From: Nymphaea colorata | Taxonomy: Eukaryota; Streptophyta; Magnoliopsida; Nymphaeales; Nymphaeaceae | NCBI RefSeq assembly: GCF_008831285.2 | Contig: NC_045139.1 | Span: 8,836,204-8,900,203 of the forward strand | DNA length: 64,000 nt | Direction of reading: 5' to 3' | In this document: one piece after another, positions 1-11,000 of the stretch | Layout: the number at the start of each line of letters is the position of its first letter | Numbering within the stretch: the first letter of the stretch is position 1 | Translations under genes and position numbers: made by a program | The notes under the pieces: generated by a model | Database searches by the model: none | What the model saw: only the letters and a program-made list of their open reading frames with translations | Told to the model about the DNA's origin: nothing

Positions 1-913
1 TTACTATTGTTATTGTCATCCAATGAATAAGATGATTAGGAAAAGTAAAGGCCAAGTTTTGATTCATCCTTCTTACACTCAAAACCAAGTCCTAAGGATA
101 TTGGTGCAACTGCTTGGGGTAGGAGCAGTCTTTATTTCGAGTATCAGCCAACTTCTTATGTTGCAAAAGGAAGGTTACTGATGTATAAGTTGAATGGTAG
201 CGGAAGGGCAGCACCCAGGGCACCAAAAGCAACCATGTCTCTGCCGGGTGGCAGCTTCAGCTCTCTGCCGGACGGTAGACCTCAGCGCTCACCCTCAACA
301 CTCAAAACCATGTTTTCACAAAACGTGATCTTAGTAAACCTTCTGCTCTTGGCATCCAAACGCTACCTTAGCAGTACCCAAATATTTCCATGATGGTTTA
401 ACGACTCAGTTTTGCCTTTCGACATGGTTGTTCATTTTGAAGACTTTTAGCATTCTTTTGGTGAGCCTCAACTCAAACGTGAACTTTCATAGCGCACTCG
501 AGGACTAATAACGTCTTAATATTAGAAAGCTGTCAAGAACATGTTCCACTTTTTGTTTACCAGTTGCAGCTCGTTATCATATTTACACTAGCACAAGCTA
601 CTCGACTCCTCAATTTTTTTATATGAAGATCAGTTATTTCCCTATGTACATGAACAATACAGTCATCATATGAGTTCTACAGTCCAGCATATAATTCAGA
701 CATGCAATGCAAATATATTCATGACTCATTTTTATTACAAATAGCTCACCGAACAATTTTCCACGTCTATACTAATTACACATTGCTCCAGCAAGTGCAT
801 GCGCTCACTCCGCATGTCCTACTTATCATATTTATATAAAAGCTATCAGAAATACTGCTCCCCTTAAACTTTAACTCCCGTTAAACTTTGGCATATACCT
901 CTGACTACAAAGC
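1..913. other. Gene-free left edge
   Basis: I see no coding exon, RNA gene or clear transposon end here. The sequence is AT-rich with scattered short open frames that lack splice context. It lies downstream of the minus-strand aspartic protease and of the possible exon at 914-1065. Confidence 0.4.
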
Positions 914-1065
914 CTACTTTGTCAAGACGCATAGAATTTCCTCAACATTGAAATGAGGCCCAATTGATTTTACTTCCTCGATGGTTTTATTGAAACTGTC
1001 AACTGAAACCAAAGTAGGACAATCAGACCATTTGCGTACAATCAACACCAACTGATGGTATAATC
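914..1065 (-). CDS. Possible 3'-terminal exon of an unidentified gene
   Basis: On the minus strand a TAG acceptor is followed by a 152-bp open segment (2 nt plus 50 codons including the stop). It reads like protein, with a middle part TLVSVDSFNKTIEEVKSIG and an end LCVLTK before a TAG stop. I do not recognise the family. No convincing upstream exon exists between here and the protease stop at 2079, so it could be a relic, a chance open frame or a captured exon. About 49 sense codons without a stop is not rare by chance, so confidence is low. Confidence 0.2.
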
Positions 1066-2078
1066 CTACAATAAGTGTACACCTTCCAAGGACATGTCGA
1101 CTGAATTCGAAGGTTGGTTTTATCCAAGATACAAAGAACTGGCTTTAAATTTAGGGGAGACAATGCCGATGTCTATACCATAGCTCCATTGGTTCCAATT
1201 ACGTCAGCGTTAAGAATGAAATTCATGTCGGAAACCAGGCATTGAGATATTATTAGCAAGCAACGATGAGCGTGGGTTTCTGTATCAACTAACAAAAAGA
1301 AATGCATTTACCAGAAATTTGTATTCCTGTCCAATCATGCATTGTCAGATCACACCTTTGAATGCTAAATGGCAATCAATTATGTAGATCAAAAGCGATG
1401 GCCAGCAGACACATATTCATAATATATCCACCTTGGAGCCATTTCCTCCACCCTTGATATTATACACTAAGCCCACCAACTAGTTACTTGGACCTATCAA
1501 GTGAATAATAATAATTTGTATTAGAAATGGATGCTTCCACAACCACCTAGATCAGGTCCAGAACATGGATCAAACAGCATGAATTGTAATAAGAAAATGA
1601 TTGTCCAGAAAAGTGTACATAGGAAGCTAAAAGCAAATGAAACAGCTTTCGGAAGCTATGGTGCAAAACATCAGAACTTGAGGATGGCAACAGGTTTCAG
1701 GCCAACCATTTTCATGCTGCTGTTCATAGAAAGCTGCCTTACACCTCTATGGAATGTGTGCTTTTTAACTACCCACAAACTGTTCATAATTCACTCAAAG
1801 GGCAAAGGTTAACGATGAGTTATGTCTCTGCGAGGCACGATTCTTTCTAGGATCAATAACAATTCTACGTAATGTCATGACATTCAGCAACCTGCTTTTA
1901 GCTGAGCTTGTCCCACCTAGCAGCTAGAGCAAATAACTGTTAGGAGCAGGAGGATGGATTGGTTGTTCTTCCTCTTCAAAATTTTCCTTTTCTTTCTTCT
2001 GCTGAGAAGACGTGCAGCACCCTTTTTATTAAGTGATGCAAATCAACAAAATGATCAAGTTGCTTCAAACAATAGAAA
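1066..2078. other. 3' flank of the aspartic protease gene
   Basis: This stretch follows the protease stop codon on the minus strand and probably includes its 3' UTR. No convincing exon was found on either strand; the short frames here have no splice sites or recognisable protein content. Confidence 0.4.
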
Positions 2079-5000
2079 TTAAAGAATCAAATGAAGAATG
2101 ATAATTAGGAATAGTATTAATGGTGATCGAAGCGAATCAAGGTTACAGGCCAAAGAAATGTTATGGGCTCCAACAGAATAAACAGCTCCAGTCTTAGAAT
2201 CTTTCACTTTGATGCTGGTCGAGCCTGAAAAGGTCAAAAGAAATGTTTCATCTTAAAAGAAATGAAGCCAAAATACTTTGACTGTGAAGCTTTTAGATAC
2301 ATGGCAGAAACAGAGCTTCTCCAGAACAAGCAGTTACTATGTGTATCCAATCAATTTGGATTATAAGATGGTATTACTGCATTTCTACAGTTATTATGAG
2401 GAAAACCTGCATTTCTCATTAGTTGCAAACCCACACCCACGTAATTTCCTTTTCCAGGAACTCAAATCCCAACATGTTATACAAATCCAATACAAACTTT
2501 TTAATAGGTTTTGTTTTTTTTATTTGGTATCTTGTGTGTTTACCTTTTTACTATTGAATAATAGTGATAACATACCCAAGACAACCTTGACTAAAATTTG
2601 GAAAAGTTGACATATATTGAGACACAAGAAAATCACTTACAATCATAGTCAGTCCATCCGATGGCTTGGTTCTCAAGATCATAAAAAACCAATCTATTAG
2701 CCAAAACCAAATCTGCATGAACAATGAAAAAAAGTAAAATAATATGATTAGGAAAGCATAAATGCATTGACAGATAATGACAATTTTTTACTTTATTCGT
2801 ATACGGTCCAAGGAATTGAACTCTTGACCTCCTTCAACTTGAAGGTCTTAAGCCAACCAATACATCCAGGTAAACAAACACATGGTGGAAAGCTATTTAG
2901 GGCCTCACTATCAGTCTCAACTCCTGGTAAAGTAAAATATCAGGCTAAACCAGACAGAAGGATCTTATAGACCACATTAATTTCTGGGAAATATACATAC
3001 TGGTAAAGAACCATGTCAAAAGTACAGCCTTCATGACCTTTAAATAGTTCATAGATGAAATGGCAACACAGCTTATCACTTATGCACCTGTCAGTTTTGC
3101 ATGTGCAATAGGAGAGCATAGAAAACTGTTTCTGGACCCTCTAGGCCATCATAAAGAGTAGATTTAGCTGCTGGAATAAGGTTGCACGTGCAGTAGTGAA
3201 GAGTTTGAAGGGAGAAAAAATAAAGACAACAAGAAGCAAAGAAGTGGGGAACGAACAAAGGAAGAAAAGTGATGGGAACATGAACAATTAAAAGAAAAAT
3301 GGTCAGAAAATCACACATGAAAAAAAAAACAAATTGGAAATGAATTGGAAGCTAGTTTTACAGGGTTCTATTTGGTCTGGTACCATGTAGACCACCCAAG
3401 TGGTTTTCTGCAAATCCCAACTGATGAAGTGAGTGAGTAGGAAGAAGTGAGGACAAAAGTTTTCAGTAAAACAACCATAATTTCTATTAATTTTCTTGTA
3501 TGTAGGAACTATAAAAGACAGCCTTACTAAGTAAATGGCAAAACAACATAACAAGGCTAACATTGAAAATTGAGGTATGCAGAGAGAAACATTAAAAGCT
3601 ATTCAACAATCTAAGATTCAAATGATGGACTCATATGAAGAGATCAGAACTAAAATATTATGCTTAGAAGTTTTAGTTTGTCATTAGAAGTTAATTAAAC
3701 CTCATTAACTTGTTCATATTAATATGTGTTATGTTGCTTACTGGTAGGCACTGCCTGCCAAAGTAGTTCACACCAAGCACTAAGAGACACGCACACAAAT
3801 TAGGGTTATCCTGCCCTAATTCTTCATTAACCAGAAAATCATAAGTCGAGTGTTTTACAGCTAGCATTATATATGGGCTGACAGAAATGGATACTCAGTG
3901 ATGGACCCGACCCAAAGATACCCTTATTCAATCGTATACCCTAATACAGACTATTATCATTTAACGGCTCTATCAATCACCCCTCCCTTGCAAGCAACAC
4001 CTTGTCCTCAAGGTGTAACATCTGGAAAATGCTGTTGGAGCTCAGTAGAGTCCTCCCAAGTGGGCAAAGGAAACTCAGGACCTTGCCATTCGATCAGCCA
4101 ATCAGTATTGGAAGTCCCCTTTCCCTTGGTGGACCTTCTCTGCAAAATTCTGAAGGGAGTGACTGCATCCTGTTGGTGTTGGGGTAAATTTACGTTTGCA
4201 GCAGGTGGTGAGACGTCTGGGTAGTGTGGTTTCAGATAGGACAGATGGAACACTGGGTGCACAGTCGAATCCTCTGGCAGCAGTAATTTGTAGGCAACTT
4301 TGCCTATCCTCTGTATAATCTGATAGGCCCAGAATATCGGGCTGAAAGCTTGCTGTTGCCTGTCCCCTTTTCAACAAACCTTCCCTGAGGGATGTGTCTT
4401 CAAATATACCCATTCTCCTATCTTGAAATCCCTCTCTGCGATGCTTATTATGCTGTTGTGCGATCCTATTGTTGGCAGCCGCCAACCTCTCTTTAATCAC
4501 TTTCAGTACATGGTCCCTGGTGAGCAGCTGTAGTTCAACCTCCTCTAATTGTTGTGACTGATTTTGAAAGCGTCATAAATCAAGGGGTTTCCTGCCATAT
4601 ACGATTTCAAAAGGAGACATTTTAATAGCAGTGTGTGGGGCTGTATTTTAGGTGAATTCAGTCCAAGACAGAAATTGTGTCCAATTGAGGGGTTGAGCCT
4701 CCACATAGCACCTTAGATATGTTCTTAAGGTTCTGATAATTGCCTCCGTTTGACCATCCATTTGATGATGGTAGGCTGTGCTCATCTTAAGTTGGGTACC
4801 CTGCAGTTTAAAATAACTTTGCCAAAACTTACTCAAGAATAGTGAGTCCCTATCACTTACTATTGAGCGTGGCATTCCATGAAGCTTTCCCACCTGCTCT
4901 TGGAAGGCTTTGGCTACATCCGGTGCCGTGAAAGGATGGGCTAGGGCAATAAAATGTGCATATTTGGATAGCCGATCAACCACCACCAGAATGACAGACT

Positions 5001-8000
5001 TTCCCTTCGACTTTGGCAGTCCTATATAATCCACGGATAAATCTTCCCAAATGCAAGCTGAAATTGGAAGTGGCTGAAGCAAGCCTGCTGGTTTCAACGT
5101 TTCATACTTATGTTTTTGGCAAATGAGACAAGCACGCACATAATCCCTGATTTCCCTTTTCATGCCAGGCCAATAAAAGGTTCTTCTAACCCTCCGATAT
5201 GTGTTTTCCACCCCTCAGTGACCAGCCTCTTTGCTGTCATGGAAATTTACAATTGTGGTCTCTGTAAGACCAGATTCAGGGGAACCATAGATCCGCCCTT
5301 TGTAATGTAAGTAGGGTTGCCTCCACTTATAACCATATGTCTGCGTCTATGAGGTTTGTAGCCTCTATTTATTTCCTGCACAGATTTAGCCTGCTGATAT
5401 GCTAATTCTAACTGAGCCCAAAGGTCTGCTGTGGGAAGCAACAGTGTATTCAATTGGATATGTAGTTCCTCACCTTGCTGATCCTGCCCAAACTGCCTTG
5501 ACAGTCCGTCTGCAACCACGTTTTCAGGTCCTTTCTTGTACAATATTTCAAAATCATAGCCCAACAGTTTAATTACCCATTTCTATTGTGTAGGGTTCAA
5601 TACTTTCTGCTGCAGGTAGTGTTTTAAGTTGCGGTGGTCTGTGTAAATCTGAAGTCATTTCCCCACTAGGTAATAGTGTCATTTGCAGACTGCTAACAAT
5701 CAGTTCTCTCTCACAAACTGATTTCCCATTGAACCTTTCACCCATGGCCTTGATGAAGAATGCTAGAGGGTTGCCTTCTTGAATCAATACCACACCCACC
5801 CCTTGCTCTGATGCGTCAGTCTCAAGCTTGAAGGCTTTCTTGAAGTCAGGTAATGCTAGGATTGGAGCACTTATTATGGCCTACTTAAGTCTTTCAAATG
5901 CTTCCTTGCCCTCCTCCTTCCACTCAAATTGCTTTTTCTTGAGTATCTTCGTAAATCTGAAGTCGTTTCCCCACTACGTAAGAGTGTCATTTGCGGACTG
6001 CTAGGACAATAGCAATCAGTTCTCTCTCATAAACTGATTTCCCTTTGAACCCTTCACCCATGGCCTTGATGAAGAATGCTAGAGGGTAGCCTTCTTGAAT
6101 CAATACTGCACTCACCCCTTGCTCTGATGTGTCAGTCTCAAGCTTGAAGGCCTTCTGAAGTCGGGTAGTGCTAGAATTGGAGCACTTATTATGGCTGACT
6201 TAAGTCTTTTGAATGCTTCCTTCCCCTCTTTCCACTCAAATTGGTTTTTCTTGAGCATCTTCGTAAGGGGCGCAGCTATGAGTCCAAAACTCTGCACAAA
6301 TCAACGATAGTACCCTGCAAGCCCAAAGAAGGCCCGCAGGCCTTTTATGTCTTTGGGCGGCTGCCACTCCTTAATGGCTGCCAACTTGTCTTCTTCCATG
6401 TGTACCCCATTAGTTGATATAACGTGACCCAAATAAGTGATATGGTCACTGCCGAATAGACATTTAGAAGCCTTGTCCTGCAGTTTATGCGCTCTCAACC
6501 TGCTAAGAACTTCCTTTAGCTGCTGCACATGTTCCTGGATGTTAGAACTATAAATTAATATATCATCAAAAAACACCAAGACAAACATTCTCAAACCAGG
6601 GCAGAATATCTCATTCAAGAGGGCTTGGAAAGTTGCTGGTGCGTTGGTAAGCCCAAAGGGCATAACCCTAAATTCGTAATGACCTTCATGGGTTTGGAAG
6701 GCTGTTTTAGGAATGTCTTGGGGAGACATCCTAATTTGATGATATCCTGCTTGGAGATCAAGTTTAGAAAATACGTAGCCCCTTCTATTTCATCCAATAG
6801 TTCTTCCACAACCGGAATTGGATATCGATTCTTGATGATTATTGTGTTCAACCCCCTATAATCCACACAAAATCTCCATAACCCATCCTTCTTTTTTTAC
6901 CAATATCGAGGGGGAAGAGTATGGACTTCTGCTGGGCTGAATTACTCCCTATGAAAGCATTTGTTTCACCAATTGTTCAATGGACTCCTTCTGAGTATAG
7001 CTGTACCTTTATTGTCTAAAGTTAACTGGTTTTGACCCTGGTTCCACTGCTACTTTTGATGATCTAGGCTTCTTCTTGGGGGTAACCAGGTTCAGCAAAA
7101 ATATCAGTAAATCCCTGTAGAAGTGGTTTTAAACTTTTAATGGCTGTGGCATGCCATCCTACGAGTCCTCATTCTGTTCTGATGTCCCCACTATTAACAT
7201 GAGTAGAATATGTAACCCTGCTGCTGTGCTTTCAGTTTTGGTTGTCAATGTATCCAGCTGACCCTTTGGGCTGGTCAGTGTTGCAGCCTATGTTGTTCTT
7301 CACCTCCATCACCACCAAATCTCATTTTCATTGCCATGAAATACCATTCAACCCATCCCAGCTGCTTCAACCACTGAATACCCAAAACCAAGTCTGCTTC
7401 TCCCATCGCAAGTGGGTGAAGTTCTACCTGATATTTCTGTCCTTGGATTTCCACCAGTTCTTGTGGGCATTTGCCTTTACATTCAAGGGAATCACCATTC
7501 CCCACCAGCACTTTAAAACCCTGTGTCCTATGGTTTTACATCCACAAATCTTGGTTGTGTGCTCGTTCACGAAATTATGTGTGGAACCCGTGTCCACTAA
7601 TATGCTAACCCTGCATCCTTTTAATTTCCCTTATACACGCATCACTTGTGGTGCTTCCTCTCCCGCCAGGGCATGAAAAGATATTTCCGGCAGATTGGTT
7701 TGTTCAACCCAGTTCTATTCTTCCCCCTTTTCCACTGGCTCCTCTCCTTCTTCCTGCACTTCGCTGGACAGTTCTTCCACTAAGTACATGTGCACTTTTT
7801 TACACGCGAGGCTTGGAGACCACCTCTCGTCGCATTGGAAGCACAACCCCTTGCATCTCCTGTCCTTAATCTGGTCTGGGCTCAGCCTTCTCACTATTCC
7901 TTGCTGTTTTTCTGCGCTGACTCTACCCGCTGGTGGCTCTTATGCCTCCTTACTCAGGTTCTGCATTTTCCATATAGGGGCTTTACTCTGACGACCCTCT

Positions 8001-11000
8001 CAGTGCAGCATGCCCAAACACTTCCCTTCTTTTCTGCAATCCTGGCATACTCAAACGCCTCCAGTAGTGATTGAGGTCTATTAGACTGGACATCCACTCT
8101 GATTTCATCTTTCAAACCTCCAACAAAAGTTCCAACAAGAGCTTCCACCGGCCACCCACGGACCATGTTGCTCTTTTCTTCAAATTCGGCCTGATATTCT
8201 ATGACGGAACCTTTCTGATGTATCTTGGATAGTTCGACATTAAAATCCAAGTAGGCAAAGGGCCCAAAATGCACGGTCATGGCAGCCACCATCTCTGGCC
8301 AGGTCGGTTTCCCTTAATGTGCTATAAGCCATCAGTACCATCTGATAGCCATCTTCGCCCACGGCTTGTCGTGCCTCTTCTATCTGTTTCTTGAAAGCCT
8401 TCATTGCAGCAAGCATTTCCGTGTTTGTCATCGGTGTGGCTCTAATACCAATTTGGTAGGTGCCGCCTACCAAAGTAGTTCACACCAAGCACTAAGAGAG
8501 ACTCATGCACACAAATTAGGGTTACCCTGCCTTAATTCTTCATTATCCAGAAAATCATAAGTCGAGTGTATTACAGCCAGCCATATATATGGGCTGACAG
8601 CTATGTCACACGGATACGGCAGTCTGGGCCACATACCAGCGTCGACACGCCAACACGCGGAACCCGACACTTGGACACGGCCGGATACCTTTTGGATCGG
8701 GTCTGGGTCAGACCCAATCTGAACCACTTTCATAACCTGTTTTAACTTTAGTTTTTAACCCTCGACGCTCATTTTATGCTCGATGCTCGACCCTCAACTC
8801 CTTGTGGTGACAGCAGAGTAGGCAATGGCGGATTAGGGCGACGGCAACAAGCTCCGGCGATCGATGGCGGCAGACAGGTAAGTGTTTTTTTTTCTTTTAG
8901 AAGTTAGGGTTTCAACTTTTGCCGATTTGGGGATTTGGGGATTTTGCCGATTTGTTCCATCTATTTCATTCCTTTTCTTTCTTATTTTGTTCTTCCGTTT
9001 CAGAGTTCTTCCTTTCCTCTTTGTGTTTTCTTTGCCGTAACGAACTGCCGTTTCAGAGTTCATGCCCTCGTTGCCATCGTTTTTTCTCCTTAACTTATTA
9101 TTTTGTTTATTGGATATGTCCTTCTATATTTGAAGAGTTGAATCCATTAAACATGTTATTGAAGTCACAATCTGAAGTCTCTTTGTGTATTTGACTGGTT
9201 CTGGCTTTCTTGATTGCACAATCTGAAGGCTCTTCTTTTGTTGCTGAATCTCGTTTTTACATTAAACTGCATTTCTTTTTGTCTTTCTAATTTCCTGCCT
9301 TATGATTAACTGAATATGTATTTCTTCTCCTGAACTGGAAGTCTGGAATTCTTTGATCTGCCTTATGAGATTGGTGATGAAAAAACAATGTTTTGTTTGA
9401 GACTTTCTTTTGTATGATTTATGAGATTGTAAGAGTGAATTATTAATTGCATGTTTTTTTTTATTATCATTTTTAATTTTTTTGAATATAATATTCGCCG
9501 TATCCGCGTATCCTAAAATTTTGAAAATTTCCGTGTCCCCATACCCGTAATGGTACCCATACCCGTATCCATGAGACATAGGCTGACAGAAATGGATCCT
9601 CAGTGATGGACCCGATCCAAGGACACCCTTATTCTATCGTATACCCTAATATAGACTATTATCGTTTAACGACTCTATCACTTATGTTCTTACCAGTTGC
9701 CATCAAAGACTAGACAAATCATTCCTGAGATTCCTTTCACAATATTCTTCAAAAAGTAGATAACAGCACAAAATATGGAAAGAGGAAAAGAGAATTAGGC
9801 TGATAACCAGTGGAAGATAAAAATGGTAACAAACACTAGAACTTTCCATAAATCTAAACATGAGAAAAATTAAAATGGACAATCAGAATGGAAAGAAACT
9901 TGTCCATCAATCTAGGAGTGCAATGCAAGTACAGGAACATAAAAACTGGTAGACCATAGTGTAAAAATAACAAGAAAAGTTGAAGAACATTTCATAACTA
10001 AGAGTTTACTTCCTCTCAAAAGGTCTTATCAGATCATACCCCCAAAAACGGCCCAAAGTTTTGCATCCTTACTCTGACTTCCACTTGTTTGGAAGCCAAT
10101 ACACCATTCAAATTCCTGCAAGAGAATATTAAGAAGCAAAATACTCAGTTGCAACAAAAAGAAAGACCAATAATAACAATCTAACCTCAAATAAAATTTT
10201 CACCAGGCTTTAATTGCAAATGTACAGCTCTAAGAAGGATAATCAGCACTACTGATCTACTATGTTTGCCACAAAGCTGAACAAGATTCCCTCAACATTT
10301 CCTGGAAAGAGTGGCATAATATATGTCTAGCTTTGGTAGTCATGCTTTAAGTTTTCTTTTCCTGACAATCAACATCAACATTATCATAATCCCAAGTTGC
10401 TTCACTCGCAACTGTAAAGATTTGACACAGGTCCTGCTGTTTCCATTTGTGTGCTTCAACAAGGCTATTTTTCCTTTTATACCTTCAATGTTGAAATTCT
10501 TAATGTGAGCCAAGCACAGTCCAAACCAGTGTTGTACGTATCGTACGATATGGGGCCGTATCGTACGATACGGGGCCGTATCGTACGATACGTATCGTAT
10601 CGTTTGCAAAATACGATACGATACACCCCTGTATCGCAAATGGGGGTGTATCGTACCTGTATCGTACGATACGTGCGATACGGGCCCCCGTATCGTGCGA
10701 TACGGGCTGATTTCTAAAAAGGAGACTTGCACCCCATTTTTTCGAGTTTTTTTTATAAAAACCCACCCCTCGATTTCCATTGTGAAATCATCGATTGTCA
10801 CCGTGAAATCATCTATTAAACCATGGATTTGTGCATGGGTGGCTGATTCCCATTGAGAGGAAATGGTTTTTTTTTAAACTATGAAGATAAAGATGAAAAA
10901 GAATGATATTGTTATGAATTTTGATGTCTATGAAGTATGAATGATGAACCGTGAACGTGTAAGTTTATAGCATTTAGCAAAATAATAAGTCTATCATTAT

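Larger units (their letters stand above)
3742..9680 (-). mobile_element. Degenerate Ty3/gypsy chromovirus LTR retrotransposon in protease intron 8
   Basis: The LTRs (3742-3975 and 8454-9680, the latter split by a later insertion) begin TG and end CA. They are flanked by near-identical 5-bp duplications, CTTAC (3737-3741) and CTTAT (9681-9685). On the minus strand the order is 5' LTR, PBS, gag, protease, RT, RNase H, integrase, chromodomain, PPT, 3' LTR, which defines a chromovirus. The PBS (8438-8450) reads TGGTATTAGAGCC, close to the initiator-Met tRNA type. The PPT next to the 3' LTR reads GCAAGGGAGGGGTGAT. By eye the LTRs differ at roughly 20 of about 234 positions, so the insertion is old. 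All coding domains are broken by stops or frameshifts. Excluding the nested element it is about 4.95 kb. Confidence 0.93.

Noticed and set aside
10537-10700. Regularly repeated palindromes resembling a CRISPR array
   Set aside because: The spacing is irregular, there are no unique spacers of even length, and the context is a plant intron inside a transposon with an 8-bp duplication.
10340-10801. Overlapping open frames on both strands with repeated RYVSYDT/TIRYV-like residues
   Set aside because: They lie exactly on the palindromic TATCGTACGATA array of the hAT-like element; the repeated residues come from the DNA symmetry, not from a protein.
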